Shown here piece after piece: positions 30,387 through 41,734 of a stretch of DNA of 64,000 nucleotides. Below the pieces are notes generated by a model. The model searched no databases, was not told where the DNA came from, and saw nothing but the letters and a program-made list of their open reading frames with translations. Position 1 is the first letter of the stretch, and each line of letters opens with the position of its first letter. The translations under genes were made by a program, and so were the position numbers. The stretch covers positions 372,001 to 436,000 of the forward strand of contig JAJGBQ010000008.1 in NCBI GenBank assembly GCA_022457065.1, given 5' to 3'. Source of the DNA: Curvularia sp. ZM96 (Eukaryota; Ascomycota; Dothideomycetes; Pleosporales; Pleosporaceae).

Positions 30387-31010
30387 TATTTAGAATGATG
30401 CCAGGATCTCATTCGTCGGATTCACAAGCCGACAGATATGCATGTTCCGGTAAGTTGCTTGTCAAAGTAAGCAATCATTAGCTGCAGTCGTTTCTAAGAA
30501 CTAACCACTGCACAGGAATTACGAGGCACTAAGCCCGATGCGTTGCGGTGTTGCTCAGGGGCTTGCAGCGTAGTGTCGTGGTCCTACGGACGATCGGCAC
30601 TAATCCATGCGGGGTTGTTTGTACCAAGCTCGCCACCAAGTTCACTATACGACCGCCGGCGCTTTACCGGCTCGACCGAAGCTCACGATTTTCCCTCCTA
30701 TCCTCTCTTGACGGAATCAATCAGTCCATAGCGGGAAAATTCTGTCTTGAAAACATGCATAGTTTTGTGATGTTCCCTGCTCTTCATCGGGAACAAGATA
30801 AGGCTTCTCGTCATTTACGGCTCTTGTTCAAGGAAAACCATTGCATCCCGTTATGGCAGGTTGGTAAGACTGGTCTCAAGCTTTCCACGTTGGTCAGATG
30901 CTCCTCATGCATGCGCTGTACATAATCTCTTGGCACGGGATTTTCATGTCTTACAGATCTCTGTGTAGTCCGCAGCTGGACATGATTCCATACACGTGGG
31001 CCTTGGCCAT
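30290..31010. repeat. Duplicated segment, copy 2 (partner 3480-4000)
   Basis: Collinear with 3480-4000: the ACGGCAACGTCACTT block, an ATTCGTC..TTCAC block followed by GATATGCATG, a GACTGGTCTCAAGCT block and a CATGCATGCGCTGTAC block, ending with CGCAGCTGGAC. The segment carries no conserved ORF; a 125-codon frame at 30548-30925 is not matched in the partner and is probably chance. Confidence 0.6.
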
Positions 31011-33147
31011 AACGTTACCTAAGTTACCGTACCCAAACTACGGCAAAATTGTTGGTAAGTACCTAGGTAGACTAACATGATTTTTACGATGGTTGCAGGC
31101 TATGATGTTGCAGCAAAGTTAAAGTACTTGTAATTTGTCCGTTACGGCGGTTGTTCCGTTACGAAGGGATGTACGTTAGCTTACTTCACACACATGGGTA
31201 ACTACTGGTCGCCGGTTTACATTGCCTAGACTATTTCTATAGTCATAAGACGACATAGCTGTGCTATACAGTCAGTCGTCAAAAGCTTGTTTGCGCGAGG
31301 CACGAGCCTTCCCTAGGTACTACGACTTGAAACGTTGCCCCGCAATCCTTCTAGCTAACCACGCCGCAATCACGTGCTCAGCGATCACTACCTCTTGGCA
31401 CTACCGAGCGACTGAGCAGACTACAGCACGGCGCAGTATACAGCAATAGGCAGCGAGCCCTTATGGCTCATTGTTTTTAACTGCATGGTTAACTAAGGCA
31501 ATAGTACATTCAGCTTAGCAGCCTACTTGCAAAGTATTCCGTTCTCAGTACCCTGCTTCTCATCTATATACATAGTTAAATGACATTGCAGGAGAATCTC
31601 AGTCGTTATAAACGAAGTATATACGCAAAGAGTTTAGATTACATGTTGGGTTGCGATGTATGATGCTGAACAGCGCTCTGCATGTAATTAGATAGGATCT
31701 AACTACTTCAGCTTTCCCGCCATTGCATCTGGTAAAAAGGTGCTTTTTCATGATATAAAGGCAGCATCGTGCTTGCAGTGTGGTGGACTGTTACTAAAAA
31801 TACATCGGTGCCTTCACGTCATGCATATACTTATGCGCCAGGACTGGTGCGAAGGCTTTCCCCGCATGACAAGACATATGTGATGCTCTTCAACCTGGCA
31901 TACACGAAGCACTGTGACTTTGATCTAGGTTAGTGTTCATAGCGGAGCTTTTGTGATCATATCAGTCTGAACATGTGTATAGCCAGATAAGCACTGACTG
32001 TCGGCCACTGACGATGAAACGTCCTGTAACGGTAGCCCAATCCACACTCCAGTTCGGAGAACAGGAGCTCCATCGAGAAAGATTAGAGAGATTACAGCCT
32101 GCTTCCTACTCGTTCTCGGTACCTTGCTATCGGCAATAACATGCGGACTCGGTGCACATCAAGTGCAATATTCGATGATGGTGTGCTGCTCCCCTCTCCC
32201 GACTTTGATGCACCTCAATTTACACATCTTTACTCTCCTAGTTAATACCCCTACCTAATCACATGCAGTATTCGCCGGTCAGATTGCGATCCATTCACTC
32301 TTATCTAAAGCTGCAGACCGCATCATGTGGACAATTCGTCGCTCCAGTCCTCAAGACCGCAGTAACTGGATACCGAGAGCTGTACAAAAAAAAGTAACTA
32401 AGTGAGCGCTTCAGCCTTCCCCCACAGACCTGGGCCCTAGCGCAATCTGCGCCCACTCAAAGCCCGCACTTGCTGCTACTCTTACATCTTCTAGTTAGGT
32501 GGCTTGTTCTACTTCTCGCACAAGTGATCTACAATACTAAGCAAAAGTCCTTCTCATCTATATTGCATGTGTGACGAGGCTCAACGTGGTACTGCTCAAT
32601 CTTCTCGCGTAGGAGGTAAACTTAGGGGCTATACTTTCTCCCTAGACTAGCTTTATGTTGTCGATGTCCGTCCTCAGGTTTGAGATCAGTTCGTCTGGGT
32701 GCCGCTGCACGAAGCGATCAACCTAGTGTAATTACTCCAACTTCCCTCTGCACAATCTGTGAGACAAAATTTCTTGTCATCACTCATGGAGGGGGTAAGC
32801 CTTGTAAGGTGCTGAATACAGAGCAGGCTCTTCCTCTCTTGTCTTCATCTTGTCCATCAACTTCATCTCTCACATTTTCTTTTCTATTTCACCCATCGTC
32901 TCTATCTCTCTGCCTGTCATGTCCTTTTCTTCTTCTCCTTCCATGCTCCGCTCAGTCTGTTTAACGAATGATTCCCATGTCTTTTCGCTGCCGCCGTATA
33001 AATCGGTACCTACGGCTCATCCGCCTGTGCTCTCCTCTGTGTCTGCATAAAAAACATCAACATCTGCTGCCATGGATAAGTGGACTGAGCTATCCAGTTA
33101 GAACCTTTTAGGTCAAGCTTGCCATTCAAGAACATTGACGACTGGTG
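31011..33147. other. Gene-free repeat-rich interval
   Basis: Contains a dispersed repeat at about 31270-31490 (partner 16985-17225), a transposase relic at about 32560-32790 and a pyrimidine-rich stretch around 32820-32950 that gives long but low-complexity frames. I see no gene to support. Confidence 0.55.
32560..32790 (-). pseudogene. pogo-type transposase relic
   Basis: Plus-strand text such as CTCGCGTAGGAGGTAAACTT and GTTCGTCTGGGTGCCGCTG parallels 36770-36990 inside the 35214-37325 element (ATCGCGTAGGAGGCTAAAGT, GCTGATCAGGATAGCGCTG), in the same order and orientation. No open frame survives. Confidence 0.6.
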
Positions 33148-35046
33148 TTAAGATGTCACGGGCTGTGCTCCGCGACTATATACAACCACCTCTGAGCTCA
33201 AGACATTAAGATTACGTAGATACTGTAAACAGGCGAGAAATTGACGTTCGTTCATGACTCGGATCCATCCATTGATCATAAGAAACTCGCGATCCTCTTT
33301 GAATCCTAAACCAACACCATCATTAACTTCCAGAATCCTAACTAAGTTCTCCCAGGACGGATGATTGGTATAAGGATCAAGAATGTCACCCATGCTCACT
33401 ATGTCTTGCCTCGTCATACTGTCGGCTCTTGTGAAATGGAATACCACCGCAGTGATCGGTGGTGTTCCACTACGGTCAAAGCACGACTCCTCGTTACTCG
33501 AGAGAGTTATGACCTCGATTGGGGAAAGCACTTGCTTCGAGTCTACAGACTTTTCCGTCGGAACTATAAGCATAGGGGTGTCGTTCGAACTCTCTACAGA
33601 GTCTCTTCGCGACCTAGTAGGATCCTGGCTTGCCATCCTAGCCAAATCGTAATTCGTCAATCCAGAGAGGGATACTCCGGCTGTCGAATCTGCAGGGACA
33701 GCTCTCTTTAGGCCACCCAAGCGGGTTTTCAAGTCTTGCTTTGCGGCGCCCTCCATGATCTTGCTCAACTCTATTGTAAGAGCTTTGTATCTTCTGTAGA
33801 CTTTCGAATCCGTTGCTGGTGGAGTGATCCAAGAGACGTACAACTTCTGGTGACAGGATGATGTCACAAATGAGTCGGGATGTGTCGCTAGGAACATATG
33901 GCAGAGATAGCATGACTTTTTACTCACTCCAATAAAGCGAAACGAGGGTCTTGATTGAGAGTTATGATCGTAGTAGCTGAGAAGTTGCATTTCAGCATGA
34001 ACCCTCAGATTCAGGGAACATGCTCTTCGGAAGTGAGCCTCTGGGTCCGCCGTGTTCCAGATCCGAGCAAGGCGAGAATGATGTTCTTCTGCACTTGATG
34101 CAGCCACTCTCCGTAGGACGCACGTCAGGGGTAGCTCCTGGCGGTTAAGAGTGAAGTGTGTCGACGCAGGCGCTACAACTGACTGCACTATCATTGGATT
34201 GAACAAGGCCGGAAACTCTAAAGCGAGCTGTATCATTACTCTGCACGCAATACCATATCGACCCAACTTGAAAACAGTGCAAATCCAACGGGGCAGTTGC
34301 TTTGTTTGGGTGGAAAAGGCAGTCTTCAGGAACTCAAGGTAATGTTTCTTTGCTTCTTGGGCCCATCTAATACAAGGCATAAGGTCCTTGGGTTCTGGCT
34401 CTAAAGGGAGATCCCGGATTGAAAAAACCTGCGCAAGCCATTCTAGGAATTGATGAACAGCGGAAGCATCGAAATATGGCATCGATTGCAATGATTCTCT
34501 CACGCAATTCTCGAGAACCGAGACAGGGGCCTCCAGGAAGTCTTTCGAAGCACGAATTTCTTTCAAGTAATACCGGATCTTCGCGATATCTAGCGTGATA
34601 ATGCTTCGTAGGATTTCTGTTTCCACAACAGATGCTTCGATACCTGCACACAACCAGCTCGATAAGACAGGCATCTAAGGAGCTCAGGGATGCTCACCTG
34701 CATTTGCGACGCCATTTAAGGAATCCAGGATTTGTTGAAGCTGATGTAAAGTGCTCTCGCGTATGCCGGCATTACTAGCGATCCGGATAATTGTCCCTTG
34801 AGGTAAGCCTTCCTCCATGCATGCTGCGGAGACGCTGTCACCATCCTTCTTGATGGCACATAGTAGGGCAAATGAGTCGAGGAACTTTCGTTTTAACAGA
34901 CGCTCTCTCGGCGTTTCGATTTCATGAGGGTCTTGATCGAGGCCGTGCGCAGTGGGCTCGCCGCGCACGGGATCAAGCATGTGGAGAAGGACTGCCGCTT
35001 GGATAAATCGATCCCCAACGTTTCCGGTTATCCTCATAGCACACAT
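33148..35046 (-). CDS. OTT_1508-like nucleic-acid deaminase family protein
   Basis: Exons 34698..35046 and 33148..34643 give 614 residues. The 54-bp intron has GTGAGC..GCAG and the junction restores NAGIEAS. The N-terminal half has RFIQAAVLLHML and FLDSFALLCAIKKDGDSVSAA, characteristic of this fungal family. The cytidine-deaminase-like zinc site is VHAEMQLL (His332-Glu334) plus SCYLC (Cys361, Cys364), within SRPSFRFIGVSKKSCYLCHMFL. The C-terminal 200 residues are Ser-rich then unassigned. The family is predicted to deaminate bases in nucleic acids or nucleotides, but no fungal substrate is known to me. The chosen start at 35046 gives a family-like N-terminus; an upstream ATG at 35160 is possible. 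A pogo element lies 167 bp upstream of the chosen start. Confidence 0.8.
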
Positions 35047-35213
35047 GTTTGAAATGGCTAACTTGCCTTCGCCTTTCACTGTGCACTCGAATTGGAAGCT
35101 GAGCAGCTTGTGGTCCTTACTGTTGAGTGTTCTACCAAATGCGGGGCATGAGATGAGAGTCATCCCGCTTGTGACGGCAAACCCCGCGCTGGGCACGGTC
35201 CATCTGCACATTA

Positions 35214-37325
35214 CCGTGCCCCACCACTTCGTGCGCGCAACCACTTCATGCGCGCGCGGCCTCACCAAAACCACCTCAAAAATGAGGCTGTAGAGCCACA
35301 CGCAAAGGATATTATCGCGATATATTTTAGTGGTGAGATTAATAGGCCTTAATATATATATATAGCTATAGAAATCGAGATGGAGTTCTAATCGCGCGGC
35401 CGCGACGCGAGGTTGGAGGTGGTGAGCCTGCAGCACCTCCCTGAGGCTCCTCACTGTCTTGAGGCCTCGCGATAGGCCTCTTTTTTTGAACAGCCTTTGT
35501 AGGAGCCTTGAAGCTCCTCCTCCTACCCCTTTGGGAAGTTTTGATAGCTTTTTGAAGTTGTTTTGCAGCCTTGCGAGCCGCGATCCTTGAGGCCTTTTCA
35601 ACAGCCTTCTCCTCCCTCTCCTTCTGCCTCATTAGGCTCACTGCAAGCCTCGCCTGACGCCTCTGCTCCTTCTCCCTCGCCCTCGACTGCTTTGTCTCCT
35701 CGCGTTGCCTCAGCGTATCAGCTTTTTGGAGCTGTAGCTGCTCCTGCTCCTCCTCCTGGAGTCGCAGGCGATCGCGCGCCTCCTTCACCTTCCTTGGAGA
35801 CCAGAATACAGCTCCACCGTGATAATCCTCGGCCTCCTGCAGGGGTAGAGGCTTGCCCCGTTTCCTGCGTGTCCTCTCATTAACCAGGGCCTCCCTCAGT
35901 TTCCTTACCTCCTCCTTGAGGAGACTATTTTGAACAGAACTTGAGTGAAGGACCTGGCTGAGCCTTTTGACCTGCCTATCGCCCTGATCAGCGACTACCT
36001 GACGCAGCAGACGCTCTATCTTCCTCCAATCAGAGGCACTAAGGGCTGAGGAGTCGCTATCGCTCGTAGGATCAGAAACAGAGAAGCGCTGAAGGATTAC
36101 TTCTGGGTTAAGAGGCGAGATTCCTGTAGCCTTAAAGGCGTTTAGGATCGTTGTTTCTTTAAAGGAGGCCTGCCAGGCTTGGTAGAAGAGGGGAAGAAGT
36201 CCCTCTTACTCATTGAGGTGAGGCCTTGACTCCTGTCCATGAAGGCAGAAACCTCGTTCGAGTACGCTGTTGAGAGAGGCTTGAACATGCTGACGTCGAG
36301 AGGCTGCAGCGTGTGGGTTGAGTGAGGAGGATAGACTGCGAGGAGGATCTTATTCTGATCACAATAATCAATAAAATCCATTGTAAGGTGAGATCCATGG
36401 CCGTCAAGGATAAGTAATCGGTAGGAGGAGCGTGCCTTTGCCCTTGTACTGCGATCAAACACCTGCTGCAGCCACGCGAGGCCTATCTCATTGTTCGTCC
36501 AGCCAGAAGGTGATGAGGAAACTCGAATCTGATGTGTATCTGGATCAAGGGCCTGCAGCCAGGTGTCCTGTATAGACCCTGAGGCTGACTGATAGATCAA
36601 GGCAGGCTCGAGGTAAGATCCATCAGCGCAGATACAGGCCAGCAGCGTTATCCACTCGCGGGAGCCATCCTGTATAGTACTCCTCCTTTTTCCATCCTCG
36701 TACGAGGCTCTACTAAAGATCCTCCTTGAGCGACTCACTACACCAAGCATGAAGCCCTTCTCATCCATATTGTAGATATGACGCGCCTCGACGTGATATT
36801 GATCGATTTTATCGCGTAGGAGGCTAAAGTAGAGGCTATACTTACTCCTAGAGTCAGCTTTGTGGCGACAGTTATCCATGCCTACTGCCCACTTTGAGAT
36901 AAGCTGATCAGGATAGCGCTGAATAAAGCGACTAACCCAGTGTACTCCAACCTCTCTCTTAGCGATCTGCGACGCAAAATTGCGTATCATTGACTGAGTA
37001 GGTGGTAGGCCTCTCTCTGTAAGTTGATTGATATAGGCTATCAAGGCCTGCTCCTGGTGTAGGTGGAGGAGCTGTCGTTTTTGGCAGCCTGTTGTAGGAG
37101 AGGCGCAGCGACCTTGGTGTCTTCGGGTGAGCGTAGATCGAACAACACCAAATCTTTTTGCAATCTCAGTATACGTAAACGATTCTTCAGGTCCTAAGGC
37201 ATCAATAGCTGCAAGCGCAGCCTCGATATTGCTCATGGTGGTGGATATATAAGGTGTTGAGGTTGTAGTGGTTGCAGGGCCGCGCGCGCACGAAGTGGTT
37301 GCGCGCACGAAGTGGTGGGGCACGG
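35214..37325. mobile_element. pogo-type DNA transposon, 2,112 bp
   Basis: TA target duplications (35212-35213, 37326-37327) flank near-perfect terminal inverted repeats of about 48 bp beginning CCGTGCCCCACCACTTCGTG. The interior encodes a minus-strand transposase with one frameshift. It sits in the 5' region of the OTT_1508-like deaminase gene. The near identity of its ends indicates a recent insertion. Confidence 0.9.
35366..37236 (-). pseudogene. Frameshifted pogo-type (DDE_1) transposase
   Basis: Starts at ATG 37236 (MSNIEAALAAIDALG). It has an N-terminal helix-turn-helix (YTEIAKRFGVVRSTLTRR), a CENP-B-type DNA-binding region (GLPPTQSMIRNFA..WVSRFIQRY) and the DDE core: YNMDEKGFMLG, LLILDGHGSHLT and YPPHSTHTLQPLDVSMFKPL. 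At a run of four G (36190-36193, plus strand) the frame slips; adding one base would continue into FFPLFYQAWQASF and a basic, Gln/Glu-rich coiled tail ending at 35366. The tail frame is open, so the copy was disabled by a single-base event or the run is miscounted. Confidence 0.85.
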
Positions 37326-38471
37326 TACATGTTGTCGCAGCTTATGCAAGGCGGCAAAGCAATGACTTCAGCTGAGCCGAAGCAACTAGCCACTGTAACG
37401 GCAACAAGGATGTATTGCCTCAACAAGAAAAAGCAATAGCTATACACCACAAATAGATGAAGATGGTAGATAGCAGACACAATACAGATCAATTTTCACC
37501 GCACCTAAGCGTGCAACACACGTGATTGCGCAAGCACGATAAGGTCCAAGAATTACCACACGATAAAGCGACCGGAGCACTAAGAGCGGTGTCTGACGCT
37601 GCAGAGAAGAGGACAATTGATATGTGATTGGCTACAAGGCTCTCCATGACGCCGTTGGGCTATCCGCACATTCTGCATCCGGCCTTCGTTTAACCTTGTG
37701 CATGCGGCATTCTAGTGGGGTGATTTGGGCACCTACATGTGGTGGAGCATCGTTTGTCTGGATTTCCTATCTCGATAAAGTGTTGGGACGGGGTCTAACG
37801 CCGCATGTGTCGGTGGTGCAACCAGAAAAGATTTGGTAGGTTCTGGTGATGGATGCTTGTTTCGCCTGGGCAGAAAAGAGAGTTAACGAGTTATTGATTG
37901 GCGATGAATAACTCACCACTACGCGGTCTAACACAAATACAAGCAGGTAGTGAATACCATCAATTAGGTTCTACCAGGACTTCCAACCAACCAACCCCTG
38001 CCACATGCTGCAAATATTTACGGTAATTGAAGTTAGCCGCTATATACCGTATTATGAACATGGCTTTGTGCCGGAAGCTGATTAAGAATTATTTGGAAGT
38101 TATCAGAATGACCGATCGTAAGCATGTTCTTTAGTTAGAACCTTTTAGGTCGTATATTGGTTGAGCGATTGCGAGATGAGTAGCGCTGCACAGCCTCACC
38201 GAACAGCGAGATGGAAGCCTCGATCATATGTATTTAAACGCCTATCCAATGGTAATATGCTCTTACAAAAAGCATAGCTCAAGCGGATAGCGGGTTATGC
38301 TGTGTAACGTTGCGCAGATCATGGGCTGCTTGGGCGTAGTCGAACATCATTTGATCAAAGGCAGCCGTTCCTGCCAATATTTATGAAGGAAGCGAGCTGT
38401 TCAGGGTTCATCAGCTATTGTTGCATCTCAAATTCATCACCTTTGCCTTGCGATATTCGCCCGGTGCGAGT
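37326..38471. other. Interval without a supported gene
   Basis: Upstream of the element at 35214-37325. A 71-codon plus-strand frame at 37624-37839 resembles no family. It may contain the displaced promoter of the deaminase gene at its left edge and the promoter of the gene at 38472 at its right. Confidence 0.5.
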
Positions 38472-40421
38472 ATGGTTCCTCAAGTTCCCGCCACGATATT
38501 TCGCTCAGATTTGAATGATCGTTTGGACCCTGCTCATGCAACCATCACCGAGTTTGAGTACCTCGCCTCTTACAGCTGGCTTGAGAGCGACTTTCCTACT
38601 ATTCTAGTGCCTGGTAAGCTGTTTAGGAAAGACGCCTGTCAAATATTTCGTTCTAACGGCTAACAAAGGCTCTCCACCTCTTTGGCTACCGCCGGCAGGA
38701 CCACTGAAACTAGAGCCCGACTCCGGACAAGTATATATTGATGAAAATGCGGCGCGAGTCCCCGATGCACCCCTCGAGCCCTTGTTCGGTGCACTTTTCG
38801 CCCAGAATCCTGGTTTCGAGATGGAAAGTGTCGACATGATAACGGACCGGAACAATATCAGAAAACTTCTCCGCTTCGTCGATGGAAGTTCAAGCGAACC
38901 CTTTCAGATACAGGTCGAAATCGTTGACGGCAAGAGGGCACTATTTACGCGCATCGAGAATGAGACCACTACAGTCATTCAGGGCTTCCAAGGTTACGGT
39001 CGCAACTTCGAGAAGGCGTGCACAAAAAGCGCGACCGCAACCTCTGGATATCACAGAATCACTAGTTTTCGCTTCGGTGGCTTGAAGTGCGTGGTCAGAC
39101 ATGAAACTGATGGGTACATTGATGATGCATTAGGGCAGGCTGAGGTCCAAAAGCAGGGAAAGACGGCTGACTCCCTGCCGCAGTTACTGGAAACACTGCG
39201 GTTCGCTGACTCCGCTCTTACATCGACACCTACATCCACAATCACAGTGAAAAGAGAAGGAAAGGAGATAAACTGTTCTTCCATCCTGGAAATCAAGACT
39301 CGAGCTGCTAGTAAGAACCTGGACATGAACGAGACTGCGGTTCAGCTTTGGATATCACAGACTCCACATTTGGCTATCGGCTACTATAAAAATGGCCTTT
39401 TCAATGATGTACAAGTTCAAGATATGGCCCAGTATGTCCGCGATTGGGAAAGGAGCAACCAAAAACTACTTTGTAGTCTGGGCTACCTGTTGAATCGAAT
39501 CATTGAAGTGGTGAAAGGAAGTGCTAGTCAGGTTGCAGTTGTCAAATACGATGGCGGGATGAAGTTGGAGGTCATCGCTGGTGAGCGGAAGAAGGCCCCG
39601 TCGGAAGGTGTAGACGCAAAATGGCAAGGAGGAAAACAGGAAACCGAGGACAACAAGCTGATAACAGAGAAGGGAGAGCATTATAAGGTCAGTAAGCACA
39701 TTGTTAATGAACACATCTGATGTAAACTTGTTAGACGCCAGCTCAAACAAACACTCCATCACGCGCGAAGACTCCAATCACGATTGGAAACGTGCGATAT
39801 GAAATTGACCTTTCTCGGATCCCGCGCTTAGCATCCCTCGTTCTCAATAGCAGTGAGAGCTCAACTCAGTCTACGGAGATTATCCACGAAGCCATTCCTC
39901 TTTTCGATGTCGCCCTCAAAGGGATTGAATCGGGCTACCGCCAGTGCTTCCGATCAATGCCCAGCGACATAACTCGTTACCGCACTCTCTGCGCTACATA
40001 TGATTTTCTGCGCGTCGACGTCTGCAAAGGGCGGACGCTCGGTGAAATCATCAAAGATTTGAAAGCCGCGCAAGACTATGATGATGAGTATCGCGATAAA
40101 TCGAAAGCTCGAGATGCCGCGTTCAAGCTTGTCTATTCCATTCTACAGGATACATTTCAAAGCAACGACAAGCATAGGAATACTATCTTCAATGCTGTTC
40201 TGTTTGTCGTATCTCATCCTGGAACCTTCAAATGGAAGACGAGAAATGCCGTACGAACGGTTTACGAGAGCAAGTTCGTATTGTCGGTAAAGCAGAGGGC
40301 GAACCTCGACCGATGGCACGAGCTCGATTCTGGTGAGCAGGCTGGAACTGACGAAGACGATGTGACGACGGATGAAGGAAATTCGGATTGGTATGACTCC
40401 GACTATTCCGATTGTTCTTAG
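38472..40421 (+). CDS. Conserved fungal protein often mislabelled geranylgeranyl pyrophosphate synthetase
   Basis: Three exons, 38472..38613, 38669..39687 and 39735..40421, give 615 residues; introns are 55 and 47 bp with GTAAGC..AAAG and GTCAGT..TTAG. Recognisable blocks are EFEYLASYSWLES..PTILVPGSPPLW, MITDRNNIRKLLRFV, QGFQGYGRNFEKA, FGGLKCVVRHETDGYID, then after the second intron IPLFDVALKGIESGYR, LCATYDFLRVDV, LFVVSHPGTFKWKTR and KQRANLDRW. The tail is acidic (YDSDYSDCS). The family is widespread in ascomycetes, and many database entries carry a prenyltransferase name, but no DDxxD motif is present. The true function is unknown. Confidence 0.8.
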
Positions 40422-40659
40422 ACCAAACACAAGCTAGAAGACTATAACGCCCAATCTAAACCCTAAAGTTGTGGTCATTCCGCTACGCTTCTTCTGAATG
40501 ATTAGTGAAACTGCAATCATCGATAGTCTAACATGCATCCCTACGCAGGGAGACAATAAAGAACACAAAGCTAATGCGAAAGTGGAGGGGCCTGAGGTTT
40601 GTGAGTATGATTATAAGTGATGTCAAATAGCAGTCTGAGCGATTTGGCAGTGGCAATTG

Positions 40660-40880
40660 CCACTACTAGCAGGGAGGATGGCCGATGCTAACCTGACGTG
40701 GGTATTGCGACAGCTCATGTTCGCAAATAGTCGAATACAGATAAGCTTGCTGCCCCAGCAGTAGATAGGGCTTAGCGTCAGCGCTGATCCGTCAGCGCAC
40801 ACGCACGCTAAGAGGATGATCCTCTCCGTGAGCCATCTTGGAGAGTGGCCGTAGCTTTCTTCTCCCATGATCGTCTGCTA
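40660..40880 (-). pseudogene. pogo-type transposase relic B
   Basis: Minus-strand frame reads RWLTERIILLACVCADGSALTLSPIYCWGS, comparable to REWITLLACICADGSYLEPALIYQSAS in the transposase at 35366-37236. Closely similar to relics at 16013 and 59033. It encodes a piece of the region between the first and second catalytic Asp only. A MITE begins 35 bp to its right. Confidence 0.65.
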
Positions 40881-40914
40881 GTTGTGTATGCAATGAACAG
40901 TACTCAACTATGTA

Positions 40915-41108
40915 CAGTCGCTAGCGATTGCGGCTTCACCCTTACGCCCAGGTGCGCAACGGATTTGAGTAGCCGCACCTTCCTTGTATAGCTTAGCACA
41001 AGAAGTCAGCAGCAGAACCATCAGTGTGATTGGTCAATCCTCGATCTTCTGATGACTGGACTTTTGGAACGCTGCCTACAAGGGTGAAGCCGCAATCGCT
41101 AGCGACTG
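40915..41108. mobile_element. MITE copy 5 (194 bp)
   Basis: TA-flanked, ends CAGTCGCTAGCGATTGCGG and CGCTAGCGACTG. The interior is nearly the same as copy 1 and copy 7. It divides relic B from the dispersed repeat at 41300-41490, both of which recur near 16 kb. Confidence 0.88.
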
Positions 41109-41299
41109 TATTACAAACAGAACCTTCAGTATCCTTACCTCTGTGCTTTATACTGTATACTTGTTGCGACATTATCAAAATCGGGACTCAGTATTAGTGA
41201 GCTGACTACTCGAGATCATCGGCAATATCCTTGTCAAGTCTAAGACAAATAAGAGCTAGTCTGTACTAAGTGTAATCGGATCCCTGTAAGCTAAATGTT

Positions 41300-41490
41300 C
41301 TGCGTATGACGCAGACCGGAAGCCAATTTTGCGAGTGTATGCGCTGTGCCGCATTGGCGTGGCTGTTTGCCCATAAGCAACTTACGCTTTTCAATCGACG
41401 GATCCCAAAGCGAGCTTCCCCATGCGCCGTAATGCAAACAAGGATACATAGGCCAGTTTGCTGCAGGCAGCTGCGTTCCGTATGGCTTGT
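41300..41490. repeat. Dispersed repeat (partner 16385-16550)
   Basis: Collinear short blocks shared with 16385-16550 (GCTGTGCCGC, AAGCAACTTA, CGACGGATC, CAAACAAGG, GGCCAGTTT). Non-coding. Confidence 0.55.
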
Positions 41491-41734
41491 TGCATGATTT
41501 GATACCGAGGATGAGGTTTCGATGCTATACGACCGTCGCGGTGAATGCTAAATGGTCACTGTTAGTGGGGTCAGTGTGGTGCAGAGGAGATGTTTTCAGC
41601 CTTGTTGCTGTGGCCTGAAAGTAATGATGCCACTGGGATAAATATTGAGTACATACTCGACAGTCTCGAGAAGTCTCCACCTCCTCACGATATCGGTCTC
41701 GCATAGTATTGTATTCATCTATCAGTCCAACACA

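Noticed and set aside
30548..30925. A 125-codon plus-strand ORF
   Set aside because: The duplicated partner segment (3480-4000) does not preserve the frame, and no family resemblance is seen.
32680..33050. Plus-strand ORFs of 66-94 codons rich in Ser, Phe and Leu
   Set aside because: They arise from a pyrimidine-rich stretch and look like low-complexity translation next to a transposase relic.
34684..35601. A 305-codon minus-strand ORF running from the pogo element into the deaminase gene
   Set aside because: Its first 130 codons lie in the transposon tail and terminal repeat in a non-native frame; the real gene start is better placed at 35046 with an intron at 34644-34697.
38472..40421. 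Geranylgeranyl pyrophosphate synthase
   Set aside because: No DDxxD or other prenyltransferase motif; the name is a propagated database label.
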